A model generated the notes under the pieces. The model was not told the origin of the DNA, made no database searches, and saw nothing but the letters and a program-made list of their open reading frames with translations. Both the position numbers and the translations under genes were made by a program. Below, piece after piece: positions 1 to 10,900 of a stretch of DNA of 52,982 bases. Every line of letters begins with the position of its first letter. Within the stretch, counting starts at the first letter, position 1. This DNA comes from Micromonosporaceae bacterium (GTDB lineage: Bacteria > Actinomycetota > Actinomycetes > Mycobacteriales > Micromonosporaceae): assembly GCA_016926535.1 (NCBI GenBank), contig JAFGOK010000618.1, positions 1 through 52,982 of the forward strand, in the 5' to 3' direction.

Positions 1-664
1 GCCCGGGACGACGAGCATGACCAGCCCCCGGTACGGCCAGCATCGGCGAACCATCGGCCGGGTGGTTGGGCTCGCGCCGAAAAACATGATCGGGCTGCCA
101 TGGACGGTGGCGTTCGCACTCCGAGATTCAGGACTATGGATTCTATTCTCTGGGGGTATCCGCGAGTCCTGTGGACTCAGTCTCTGTGTTTTTGCAGCTC
201 AGCGGCTGATGATCAGAGTTTATGGTCTGCGACAGGTGTGGTGCAAGCACCTGGCAGGATGTCACGCTGTCGTGTCGCCTGGATGTGCTGGCCGAAGCCT
301 GGGGTGGTTCCTGCTGTACGCCTGCGGCGGTGAGCACCTGGCGCCACGGATGCGCCGAACTGATCAGCCCGGGTGTGCCGTCGGGTTTCTGCCTGCGTCT
401 ACGGTCCAGTTCCGACAACACGCGGTGGGAGTTGATCTCGTCGCCGCTTCGGCGAGTCTCGGCCTTGAACGGCAGCAGGTCCGTCCTGGGGAGTCGGTTG
501 GTCGTGACGTACGGATGTCACGGGTCTGCCGCGTCGAGGTCGGGTGTCACCGGCAGAGCGCGGCCGTGGCGGTACGCGGCCGGCAGGGTGTTACGGCGTT
601 GGTGCTCGTCGGTGCGTGCCCGGCCGCCGCTGAGGACAGCCGGGTCGTGGTGTTCGCCTGGAGG

Positions 665-1210
665 TCAGGTGGTGTTGATGCGGGTCATGAGCTGACGGTT
701 GGCGGCCCGGGCAGCGGCCAGTTCGTCGTCGCGTTCCTCCAGCCGCAACCGCAGGTCCACGACCTGCTGTTCAAGGGTGACGATGCGGTGGTTGAGCGCG
801 TCGATGTCGGCGGGAGTACCGAGTCCGCTCTCTCGCCAGGCGTGCTCACCGAGGGCCTCGGACAGGCGCTTTTCCAGCTGGTGCACGCGGGCGGCCATTC
901 GCGATGCTCGCGCTTGGGCGTTGAGCAGGTCGGCTTGCAGGGAGGCCCGGCTGACCGCCGGGCCAGCACCGGCGGTGGCTGGCTGGGCCTCGGCGGCGTG
1001 AATCTGTTCGAGCAGATCACGGTGCCGGTAGAGGAACGTGCGGTCGACCGCGGCGGCGCGGGCGATCGCGGTGACGCCGATCTCCTCGCCGGCGGCCGTG
1101 GCCTGGTTGAGAGCCTTGATCACACGTTGGCGGCGGCGGGCGGAGTCGGCCTGGCGTCCAGCCGTTGCGGCGGCGGTCCGGGCGGGGGTGGCCGGTGATG
1201 GGCTACTCAC
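665..1210 (-). CDS. DUF6262/TnpC-like transposition accessory protein (N-terminal HTH, C-terminal coiled coil)
   Basis: 181 aa: TAIARAAAVDRTFLYRHRDLLEQI HTH followed by a heptad-rich tail; ATGA overlap with the upstream recombinase; typical last gene of Tn554-like recombinase sets. Confidence 0.75.
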   Translation of the reverse strand: MSSPSPATPARTAAATAGRQADSARRRQRVIKALNQATAAGEEIGVTAIARAAAVDRTFLYRHRDLLEQIHAAEAQPATAGAGPAVSRASLQADLLNAQARASRMAARVHQLEKRLSEALGEHAWRESGLGTPADIDALNHRIVTLEQQVVDLRLRLEERDDELAAARAANRQLMTRINTT

Positions 1211-3627
1211 GCCGACCGGCCCATCCGCGTAGCGGGCAGCGGCCCGGGTACCTCGGGTGTGCCGAGCGTGCGGTCGTGGTGGCCGCGAACGACCGCGACG
1301 GCGTGTTCGACCTTGGCCCGTTCGGCCGGGGTGAGCTGGTCGAGGCCGCTCTTGACGCGGTTGATCAGCCGGCGGGTCTGGCGGATGTCCTCCTCGACCG
1401 GTGGTGCCGGGGTGGCCCCGGCGGTGACGGCGTGGAGCTGTTCGCGGTGACGCAGCAGGGCATCGAGGTGGACCTGCAGGTCGGGCAGGTACGACACGTC
1501 AGTGCGGAAGTGGTCGCAGTCGATGCAGCGGAAGCGGTGGGGGCAACTGCGTCCGCCGGAGGCGATGTGGGACCGTTCGGCGTAGGTCCCGAACGGGACC
1601 ACGGCCCCGCCGACGGTGTGGCGGGCGGTGTCAGCGTCCAGCAACGCCTGCGCCTGGTGCCAGACGCGGTTGCCGTGCTGGTCGAACTGCAGCGCGGCCA
1701 GCCGGTCGACGGCTTCGCGGCGGCGGGGTTCCCCGACCCGGTAGTAGCGTTGCGTGGCCTGCAGGCTGGTGTGGTCCATCAGCTGTTGCAGCACGTCGAC
1801 GGCGATGCCGGCGTCGGCGTGGCGCTGGGCGTAGGTGTGCCGGTAGCAGTAGGGCACCAGGGCGGCGGTGTCGAACTCGGTGCCGTCGGCGCGCAGGAGC
1901 GGGGGCAGGCTGTCGACCCATTCCCGGTGCCGTCCGCTGAGGGTGTGCGGGGCGATGCCGCGCGTGCCGTCGGGGTTGTAGTACGGGGAGGGCAGCAGTT
2001 TCAGCGTCGCCAGCGCGGCGTGTGGGTAGCGGTGGCGGACCCGCTGCTTCTGCGCGGTGATCAAATCGGCGGTGGCCTCGGCGATGGGCAGCCTGCGGGC
2101 CAGACGGTTCTCCTTGTCGTTGTTGTAGATCAGCACCGGTTTGCCGGCAGCGTCGCAGGTCAGGCAGTCCCAGGCCAGATCACAGATCTCTTCGGGTCGC
2201 CGGCCGGTGTCGATGGCCAGCTCGACACCGACGCGGACCTCACGGGTGGCCAGCTGCTGCAGGGCCGGCAGGTGGGCACACAGCTGCCGCATGATCTCCG
2301 GTGGCAGATCCCGGCCGGGCTCGCGTTCCGGGATCGGCGGGATGTCGGCGGCGATAAACACGAAGTCCTCGCCCAGGCCGGCGGCCGGGCCGCCGGGGCG
2401 GGGCAACCCTTGCAGCCGGATCCGGGCGAAGACGGTCTTGAGTTCCTGCACCGTCCGGATACGCGCGTCGCGGCCGAGTTGCCCACTGGTCTCCTGGTAG
2501 GCCAACCGGTTGAGGAAGTTCTCCACATCGGCGCGGCCGAGGGCGGCCGGAACCAGCCCGTGGTCAGGGCGCATCTGCAGGCTCTGCGACAGCCGTACCA
2601 GACAGCCGATGTGATGGCCCACTACCCCGCCGACCCGCCGGCCTCGGCGTTTGGGCAGGTCGTCGGCTGCCCACCGTTGCGCGGTGAGCCGCAGCCACGG
2701 CTGGCTGAGCCCGGTGAACGACAGGGTGCCGCCATGGCCGAACGCGGCCAGCTGCCAGACGTCCTTGACCCGCTCGGTCTCCGGATCGAGCACCGCACAC
2801 CGCACGTAGCCGATCATCGTATTGATGATGCCGCGCAGCGCGGCATACGTCACGGCCGCGTCGAAGGCGGTCAGGTCGGTCACCTGGTGACGGCGCAGCA
2901 CGTTGCAGATCAGGCGCAGCTGGTCGTCGTTGGTCTTGCGCCCGGCCCGGGTACGTTGCTGCAGGCCGAACAACACCTGCACCACCACCAGCGGGGTCAG
3001 GCCACGCAGGCTGACACAGCCGGGCTCAGCCGAGGCGGGTACCGTCGCCCGCCACACCTGCTCGTCGAGGTCCGGTGTGGCCTTGCTGGCGATCCACCAG
3101 CGCTGCTCGTGGGCCCAGCAGTAGGAGCCGCTGCCGCTGCGCCGCTGGCGGGCACACGCCGCGACCAGGCACGGCCCGTGTGCGGGCAGCGGGGCGACCT
3201 CCGGATGGGCCACGAACTCCTCCAGCGGCACCCGCAGTACCTTGACCCGCTGGTGGTCGTGGGCCGAACACAACCGGCGTACCGAGGACTTCCACACCCG
3301 CGGGCAGCCGGGCACCGCACATCCCTGCGGGCCCCGGCGTTGACGCGCCGGCAGCGACCCCAACTCCTCGGCTCCCAGCCCGTGCCTGGCCAGCCGGATC
3401 TCGCAGCCCCGGCAGATCCGCGAGGCGCCGCGGGCGCTGGCGTCGCAGCCGTCCGCCCGGCAGACCGGCCGCCCCAGCAGCCGATGATCGTCTGGCAGCC
3501 GCAACACCAGCGACTGCGCGTCCCAGCCAGCCTCGGCCAGAAACCCCGGGTCCAGCAACCCCCGCAGCCCCGCAGCCGCCCCGCACTCCGCACGCCCGGC
3601 GACCGCCAGGACACCAACCGCACCCAT
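1207..3627 (-). CDS. Large tyrosine recombinase/site-specific integrase (Tn554 TnpB-like)
   Basis: Tyr-recombinase motifs TGRRPEEICDLAW, CYRHTYAQRHADAG, LMDHTSLQATQRYYRV; Cys/His-rich N-terminus; ATGA overlap at 3625-3629 places the start at 3627 rather than the 944-aa ORF start. Confidence 0.8.
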   Translation of the reverse strand: MGAVGVLAVAGRAECGAAAGLRGLLDPGFLAEAGWDAQSLVLRLPDDHRLLGRPVCRADGCDASARGASRICRGCEIRLARHGLGAEELGSLPARQRRGPQGCAVPGCPRVWKSSVRRLCSAHDHQRVKVLRVPLEEFVAHPEVAPLPAHGPCLVAACARQRRSGSGSYCWAHEQRWWIASKATPDLDEQVWRATVPASAEPGCVSLRGLTPLVVVQVLFGLQQRTRAGRKTNDDQLRLICNVLRRHQVTDLTAFDAAVTYAALRGIINTMIGYVRCAVLDPETERVKDVWQLAAFGHGGTLSFTGLSQPWLRLTAQRWAADDLPKRRGRRVGGVVGHHIGCLVRLSQSLQMRPDHGLVPAALGRADVENFLNRLAYQETSGQLGRDARIRTVQELKTVFARIRLQGLPRPGGPAAGLGEDFVFIAADIPPIPEREPGRDLPPEIMRQLCAHLPALQQLATREVRVGVELAIDTGRRPEEICDLAWDCLTCDAAGKPVLIYNNDKENRLARRLPIAEATADLITAQKQRVRHRYPHAALATLKLLPSPYYNPDGTRGIAPHTLSGRHREWVDSLPPLLRADGTEFDTAALVPYCYRHTYAQRHADAGIAVDVLQQLMDHTSLQATQRYYRVGEPRRREAVDRLAALQFDQHGNRVWHQAQALLDADTARHTVGGAVVPFGTYAERSHIASGGRSCPHRFRCIDCDHFRTDVSYLPDLQVHLDALLRHREQLHAVTAGATPAPPVEEDIRQTRRLINRVKSGLDQLTPAERAKVEHAVAVVRGHHDRTLGTPEVPGPLPATRMGRSA

Positions 3628-4853
3628 CACCGCACCCCCGCAGCCACGCGGGGCGTACCGACCCTGTCCACCGCAGCCCGCAGCCGGGAGGGATCCGGAT
3701 GAAGATAGACCTCGGTCGAAGACATGCAGGCGTGCCCCAACAACTGCTGCACCTCGTCGATCCCACCACCGGCATCGACGAGATTGCTGCCGAAGGCGTG
3801 CCGCAGCTGATGCGGGGTGACCAGCCGCCCCAGACCGGCCCGTCGACCCAACGCGGCCATCAACGTGTTGACCGCACCCGGCGGCATCGGCGCCCCCACC
3901 GGCGGGCGAAACAGGTTGACCAGCACAAAATCGCTGGCCTGCGCCGCAGGCACCGTCAGGCGTTCGAACTCGTAGGCGTCGAACGCCTGCACGACCAGGA
4001 AGTCCAACGGCACCACCCGCTGCCGCCGCGACTTGGCCCACGCCCCGTTGACGTTCTCCCGCCGCACCACATGCAGATGCGCCCGTTCCACACCGCAGCC
4101 CAGCAGACCAGAGTCCAGCAGCAGATGCACATCGCAGCGACGCAGCCCGACCACCTCGCTACGACGCAGCCCGGCCCGGGCCATCAGCACCACGATCAGC
4201 CGGTCCCGGGCGCTGCGGCACGCCCGCAGCAACGCCACGATCTCCTCATCGCTGGCCCGGTCGACCGGCTCCTGCGGCTCGCACAACCGGTGACGGGCCC
4301 GCATCCGCCATGCCAGCCGGCCCTCACCGCCACGGGCGGCAACCGGCAGCTCCCGCTCGTCGGCCAACTCGTACAGCAACGACAACAACCCAGCTGGAGC
4401 CGTACCGCAGGTCACCGCGTGCGTCACCAGCCCCCGAACCGCAGCCAGGACCCCGTTGACCCGCCGCTCCCGGCGCACCGGGTCCATCCCAGGACCGACC
4501 AGCACCTGCCCGCCACCGGCCGGCGCGTCGATCCCGCTGACCGCCGGGCCGGCATGCCGCAACCAGACGATGAACAACGCCAACTGCTCGACCCCGGCGA
4601 TCCAGTCCCGGCCGGTACGCCGACACCACCGAAGGAACAACGCGATCCCACCTGCGTACGCCCTCGTCGTCGACTCCGCACCATCGCGGCCGAACCGCAC
4701 ATGACGCAGAAACGCATCCGCCACGTCGACCACGGCCAGGTCCTCGTCCAGCACGGTCCAATACCGCACCCCCGAAGGCATCGTCACCGCGAACGCCCGC
4801 ACCGCCCTCACCCCGTTCTCGTACTCGTACTCGCCAGCAGCACCGACCGCCAT
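3627..4853 (-). CDS. Tyrosine recombinase/integrase
   Basis: R-H-x-x-R...H...Y set: RAGLRRSEVVGLRRCDV, TPHQLRHAFGSNLVDAGG, LLGHACMSSTEVYLHP; N-terminal SAM-like core-binding domain; start GTG 4856 or ATG 4853. Confidence 0.85.
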   Translation of the reverse strand: MAVGAAGEYEYENGVRAVRAFAVTMPSGVRYWTVLDEDLAVVDVADAFLRHVRFGRDGAESTTRAYAGGIALFLRWCRRTGRDWIAGVEQLALFIVWLRHAGPAVSGIDAPAGGGQVLVGPGMDPVRRERRVNGVLAAVRGLVTHAVTCGTAPAGLLSLLYELADERELPVAARGGEGRLAWRMRARHRLCEPQEPVDRASDEEIVALLRACRSARDRLIVVLMARAGLRRSEVVGLRRCDVHLLLDSGLLGCGVERAHLHVVRRENVNGAWAKSRRQRVVPLDFLVVQAFDAYEFERLTVPAAQASDFVLVNLFRPPVGAPMPPGAVNTLMAALGRRAGLGRLVTPHQLRHAFGSNLVDAGGGIDEVQQLLGHACMSSTEVYLHPDPSRLRAAVDRVGTPRVAAGVR

Positions 4854-5488
4854 CACCTACGAGAACGACACACCGAGAACAGCCCCGTTTCGTGCAGCAG
4901 GGCGAAGAAGAACCGGTCCCGCAACCGTGTGCAGGCATCCAGAACCGCCTGCGTCTCGGAGACCGTGAGGATCCGAGGCACCTTCTGCGGGACCTTCAGC
5001 GAGATGGCCCGGCCGCGGTACGACTTGCCCTTGCTGACGTGATGCAGGAACGGCTTCCATCCGCCCCGCCCACCCGTCTTCCACAGGGCGAGTAGGTCGC
5101 CAACCTCAGCGCCGTTGCGAGCATGGTAGGCATAGAACGCACTGACGGCCGCGAGCTTGCGGTTTACCGTCGCCGCGGTGACCTGCGCCACCACCAACGG
5201 CAGCACCGAGACCACCCCGGACCGGCCCGCCGGAGGCAGCTGCAGCCAAGCGACGAACTCCCCGACGTCGTCGAGTCGAGCCTCCCGCCAGTCCAGGCCC
5301 CGCACCCCGAGAAAGCCCCAGAAGTCCTTCAGATCGTGGGCGTATGCCTTCACCGTGTTCGGCGATCTACCGATGTCAGTCAGATAGGCCAGGAACCGGT
5401 CCACCGGGACGACCGCCGTGTCGTCCTCCCCGAGCACCGTCCACGACAGCCTCCCCGAGCCGGGGACCACCACCGAATGCACGAGCAT
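4853..5488 (-). pseudogene. Truncated tyrosine recombinase (N-terminal domain retained, catalytic domain lost)
   Basis: RSPNTVKAYAHDLKDFWGFL...RILTVSETQAVLDACTRLRDRFFFALLHETGL then diverges to FSVCRSRR* where the catalytic Arg region should follow; RBS-like AAGGAGGAG before ATG at 5488. Confidence 0.75.
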
Positions 5489-5584
5489 CGTCTCCTCCTT
5501 GAACAACGTCATAGACAAGGCAGGAGATAACCACGGATGAACCGTCATTCGGGCAGGTGAAGACGCCTGTGATGGACGTCAGAG

Positions 5585-6574
5585 ACACATCAACTGAGGC
5601 TTGAGATAATCGTCCACGGGGCTGCCTGGCAGCACGACGGATCGGCCAAGGGCCGCGACGGGATCGGCCGGGGCAACTGTTTCGTGGTGGTCGGCTTCGT
5701 GGTGGCGGTGCCGTTCATGACCCGACCGGTGCTGCTGCCGATGCTGTTCCGGCTGTATGTGCCCAAGGAGACCCCGTCGAAGGTCGAACTGGCCAGGACG
5801 ATGGTGAATCTGCTGTCCCGGGCCCTGTACCCGCGCCGGATCCACGTGGTGGCCGACGCGCTGTACCGGGGACCAGCGTGGCGGAACCTGCCAGGCAATG
5901 TCACGTTCACCACTCGCCTGTCGGTCCGGGCGGTGCTCTACGGCCGGGCACCGGAGCCGACGGGCAAGCGGGGGCATCCGGCGTGGAAGGGTCCCCGGTT
6001 GGGCACCCCCGACGAGATCGCCTCCAGTGTGGCCTGGCGGACGGTGACGGTGACCCGCTACGGGCAGGTCCGCGAGGTCCTCATCGCCGAGGTCGCCTGC
6101 CTGTGGTGGGGCAGCCTGCACCGCACACCGGTCCGGTTGGTCCTGGTGCGTGACATCGACCGCCGCCGCAAGGACCTGGCCCTGGTCACCACCGATCTGG
6201 CCACCCATGTTGAGGATCTTGTAGCCAGATACTGCGTCCGCTGGTCTATCGAACAGACGATCAAGGATGCGAAAGAGATCATGGGGGCGGGCGACGCCCA
6301 GAACCGTCTCGAGAACGCGGTGAAACGTACCGTGCCGTTCATGATGCTCAACCTGACGATCCTGGTCTGCTGGTACGCCAAGTTCGGCAACGCCGAACAG
6401 GACCTGACCGAGCGCCGTACCTGGGCCCGCTGGTACCGCCACAAGAAGACCATCAGCATCGACGACATGCTCGTCGCCTTCCGCCGGGCCCGGATAACCA
6501 CCGTTGACCCAGCTCAGCCCGTACCCAATCTATTCGACGACATGGCCGTGACCAGCACCGCCGTAGCCGCATAA
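5585..6574 (+). pseudogene. 5'-truncated DDE transposase (IS701/IS4-like)
   Basis: Frame open upstream of the listed start: HGAAWQHDGSAKGRDGIGRGNCFVVVGFVV; VADALYRG; YCVRWSIEQTIKDAKEIMGAGDAQNRLENAVKRTVPF; N-terminus with first catalytic Asp missing and C-terminal end replaced. Confidence 0.65.
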
Positions 6575-7090
6575 CCGAGAAACTTCAGGAGGCAGCGCAG
6601 GGCGGTGTGCAGCCGGTTGGCCTGGCGTTGGGCTGGGGTCAGGTGGTCGCCGCGGGGTTTGCGGAAGCCGGTGGCGACGTCGTCGAGGCCGAGGGAGCCC
6701 AGGCCGGCCAGGACTCCCAGCAATCGGCCGATTTTTTTCGGCATGCCGTGGCGGCGGGCGGCGGTGATGTCGTTGACTTTGCCGGGCAGGGCGGCGGAGG
6801 CCCACAGGAGCCGCCCGTCGGGGGCGCAGACGGTCTGGATGTTGACTCCGTCGATGAGTAGGTATTCCCAGCCCATCTTCGTGGCCGGGCGGGCCACCTC
6901 CGACAGGCGGGGAGCCCGCTGGGCGGGTAGGTCGATGCCTTCGCTGATGATGCGTCGGCAGGTGGCGGTGCTGATGTGGTTGGCCATGGCCAGTTCGGCG
7001 TGGGTGAGGTTGGTGCGCAGGAAGGCCAGGATCAGTGTGGCCTGGGTGGTCGGGTCGAGTTTGCGCCACCGGGAGCGGATCTTCTACCGT
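6514..7090 (-). pseudogene. IS5-like DDE transposase remnant
   Basis: Frame reads RSRWRKLDPTTQATLILAFLRTNLTHAELAMANHISTATCRRII (HTH) then LLIDGVNIQTVCAPDGRLLWASAALPGKVNDITAARRHG; incomplete at both ends, overlapping the convergent transposase remnant. Confidence 0.6.
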
Positions 7091-7960
7091 CGTACGGTGA
7101 TCTTGTTGGCGAGCCAGTCGCGGGTGGACGCGGAGATCGCGACGGCGGCGGCGAAGGTCAGCCAGCGGCTGGCCGGATCGGTGGCCGTGGCCGTGGTCTG
7201 GTAGGAAGGCATGGCGAGGTCTCCGCTTCGAGGGGCGTCTTGGTCGAACCCATCGAAGTTCGGGGGCCTCGTTTCGTTGTGGTGCCGTGACTGGTGTTGA
7301 TCGTTTCGTGTCCGGATCGTGATCTTCTTGGTCTGGCGTCCGGTTCCGGGTCGACCAGGCCGATGATCAAGGATTTGGCCTGCGGCAATCCACAATCAGC
7401 GGTCCCGTCGAAACAAGCGTTGACCTGCGGCAACGCCACGATGAAACGAGCTCAATGCGAACGGAACCGGCCACACCAAACGGCTGGACTACCAGCATGC
7501 CTCTCCACGGGTTCACCGAACACGTACGTTGAGTGAGCTGCGGCGATCTCCGGACACCCAAACGAGTGATGGCGTCGACGCCCGGTATCGAGGCTGATAA
7601 GGTCCACGTTCGTCGCGTTTCAATTCGTTGATCTACTCCCTGTGCTGGATGAATCCGGGGACCGTTGCTGGCTGGGCTCCTAGCCGGGCGTTCTTGGGGT
7701 AACGGTATTGAGGGTCGTGGAATCCCGCAGCGGCTGGGCTTCCGCGCTTCGGGGCTGGCATTTGCGGCAGATTTGCCGACATGACGTGAGTATGGAGGTG
7801 TCCGCATATCGACGCCCGGCATCATGTTGGCGCTCTTCCGACGACCCTGCTCGTTCTTGCTGGGATTTTCTGGGCGGTCGCTGGCGTCGCCTATCTCCTG
7901 CTCGGCCGCAGGCGGCATCAATACCTCACGATTTCGTTTTTCCTCGGATCCCATATTGCT

Positions 7961-10900
7961 GTGGCTTCTGGCTTCCTGCTGAGCGGGTCGACGGACACCG
8001 TGTGGTGGCTGCTGGTGAGCTGCCCGATCTGGGCGCTGCTCGCGTGGTCGGTGTGCCTGCTCAAACGCCAGCTGGGCAACGGTGACTGGACCGACCTTCC
8101 CGGTCCGGCACTGGCCGTGGTCCTCGCCACGAGCCTCCTGCTGGAGTTCGGGGCGCTGCTCCAGGTCAGGTTGGTGATCGTGCCTGATCCCGATGACGGG
8201 TTCGCGTCGGGCCTCAACGCGGAAGCCCTGTCGACCGGATGGGATGTACTTGGCAAACCGCTGCTGATTGTTGCAGGGACGCTCCTGGTGTGCCAGGTCG
8301 TCGCCTCGGCCAGCACCTCGGTCCGCTGGCCGGTCGTTGCGCGGTGGACCGAGCGGATGTTGCGGTCGATCGGCGCGGACTGCCCCGCCGGGCGCGAACG
8401 GCCCGGGGACGTGCGCCTGTGGCACCAGGACGGGGCCGTGTGGGTGCTCGCCAGCCTCAGCCTACTGTTCTTTCTCCTGCCGTACTTTGGCTCCTCCAAC
8501 GCAGGCGCCCGCCTGACCCTGGGACCGGTGGCCTTCGCCGAGTACGGCAAGCTCCTGATGATCGCGGCGCTGGCGCGGACTGCGGCCCTGGAGTACTGGA
8601 AATTCGACGACGGCCGGCCGGAGGTGCTGCGGCTGATCCGGCAGGCGCGCAGTGCGGGCTTGCGCCCGAGGGCGCTGGCGGCGCTCTTCCGGGAGACCGG
8701 CTTCATGGTCTTCCCGCTGGGATTCTTCGCCCTCGTCGCCGTCGCCAGCGCCCTGCGGTCGGACTTCGGCACGCTGATTCCGGCCTTCGCCGCGACCGTC
8801 GGGGTGACATGGTCGGTGACCTCGAACAATGTCAGGCGGGCGCCGTCAGGCGGCCTGAGGTCGACGTTGTCGGCGTATCCGCTGCTCCGGGCGTTCCTGC
8901 TGATGATCGTCGCGGCCTTCCTCGCAGCAGGGCTGTTCGGCGACTACGTCCAGGAGCGGTGGCGGGTCTGGACCGACCCGTGGGCCTATCGCTGGGACAC
9001 GGGATGCGTGGTCGTCGCAGAGCGTGTGCCGGCCCCAACGGTGCCAGCCGGGGCGGCGGCCTGCCAGGAGTCCCTGGCCGCGTACGCCGAGAGTGAGCGG
9101 TCACAGATGTCGCATGTCCTGTCTGCCATCGCCGACGGCGGGTTGTGGGGCAGGGGGCTGCTGGACACGGCCTCCAAGGACCTGCCGGTGTACTCGACCG
9201 ACTTCATCCTCGCCACCATCTGGAGCAAGCTGGGCGGGCTGGTCGTGTTCGCCAGCGCCCTGCTGATCGTCCTGCTGGGCGCTGGTCTGGTCCGGACGTT
9301 CCGGCCGTCGGGGCACGATCGGGTGCCCACCTTCGGCTCGCTGTTCGCGGCTGGATTCGTCGCCATGCTCGTCGGGCAGTACCTGTTCGTCTATGCGGCG
9401 ACCGCGAATCTGATCCCGCATTCTGGTATCCCGGCCCCGCTGCTGTCCCGAGGGGGGCAGTCCACCCTGGCCCTGCTCCTCGGTGTGATCGCGGTGGTCG
9501 TGCTTGGGCTGCGGCAGGGCACGCTGCGTCCGGCCCTGGCAGGCCCGGCCCGCCGCCGGGGCAGGGCAGGGGTATGGATCCCCGCTGCGGCCTGCGCCGC
9601 CATCACCGCGCTGGCCACAGCGGTGGCCTATCCGGCCCCCAGCCCGGTGGGAGGGTTGTGGCCGGCGGCCTACAGCGAGCAGCGCCCGCCGTGCCCGGCC
9701 AGACCCGCCACCGAGGCTGGGCTGACCTCTGCGCCACCCGACCCGGCGCGGTGCTCCACCGACCGGATCGCCTTCAACCGGACCCGCATGGAGATCAGAT
9801 TCGGGGATCGGGTGGGCCTGCGCCAGAACCGGCCGGAGCTGACCTGGACGCCGGAGCACACTGCGGACCTCGGTGGCCTGGTCCCGGAGGATCTCGCCGG
9901 GCTCCTCCGGGTGCGATCCGGGCAGGGCGGGGTCCTGGAGGGGGCCTATGCCTCTGTGGTCAACGGCACCGCCGGCACCAGCCTCGACGAGCGGGTGTCG
10001 GTCACCCGGCGGGACGATCAGGCCGACGGCAACCTCACCCTGACCCTCAGCCCTCGCTGGCAGCACCGCATTGCCACGGCGCTGCGGGACAGCACCTCGC
10101 CGGAGACGGCCCTGCTGGCCGGAGGGGTCGTGGTGCTCGACGCCCGCACCGGCGAGATCCTGGTCAGCGCGTCGGCCCCGTCCAGTGTCGAGGCGCCTTC
10201 CCAGCAGACACTCTCTCAGCAGACAACACCCTCCGACCCGACCGCGGGCGAGGCTGACGACGAGCGGCAGCGGGCCGCCGAGCAGTTCACGCAGCAGCAC
10301 AAGGACTTCGCCACTCGATCTGACGGCGACGGCTATGAACTCGACGATCCCGATCAGAGCAAGGAGACCTGCCGCAGGCAGAATCCCAGCGCCGCCGACC
10401 AGGCCCGCTGCTGGCGATGGTCCTACGTCGACCAGTCAGACCAGGCGCGGGCAAAGGCCGCGTCCGAGGTGGAGATGCGCCGGTACGTCGGCAACGATCC
10501 GTCGGTGAAGCCCTCGGCCCTGCCCTCCCCGACGACGAACCGCGCCCTGGGCAAGGGATACGGCCTCGGCTCCACTTTCAAGGTCATCATCGCCGCGGCG
10601 TACCTGTCGAACGAGGGCACGAGCGCCCAGGACCGCATTGATGCCCCTCGCACGCTGGACCTGGCACCAGGGGTTCCGATCCGCAACGGCGGGGTGCACA
10701 GCACGGCTGCCTGCCCAGGGACCGTCAATGAGAAGATCACCCTGGCTCAAGCCCTGGCCGTCTCGTGCAACACGGCGTTCGTCAAGCTGGCCAGAGACGT
10801 TGTGGGCTGGCCTGCGATCGCCGCGCAGGCCAAGCGGTTTGGCCTGCGCGTGGGCAACTGCAACGGCTCGACGGCCTGGCTGGGCGGTCCGGAGATCGCT

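Noticed and set aside
17-1198. 393-aa plus-strand ORF and smaller ORFs in the first 1.2 kb
   Set aside because: Antisense to the DUF6262-like gene, low-complexity high-GC shadow ORF with no recognisable motif; 1-660 left unassigned.
1165-5042. Long plus-strand ORFs 1165..3702 and 3699..5042
   Set aside because: Mirror frames of the recombinase genes; translations lack domain motifs.
7084-7212. Small reverse ORF MPSYQTTATATDPASRWLTFAAAVAISASTRDWLANKITVRR
   Set aside because: Only ~43 aa, no RBS or family evidence; lies beside a transposase remnant.
7375-7433. Direct repeat TTG(G/A)CCTGCGGCAA at 7375-7388 and 7420-7433
   Set aside because: Too short and isolated to call as a transposon end or operator.
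9101-10300. Long reverse-frame ORFs such as 9101..10300, 12669..14288, 14442..15458, 15727..16944 and 18352..19890
   Set aside because: Gly/Pro/Arg-rich antisense shadows of well-supported plus-strand genes; typical of high-GC codon bias.
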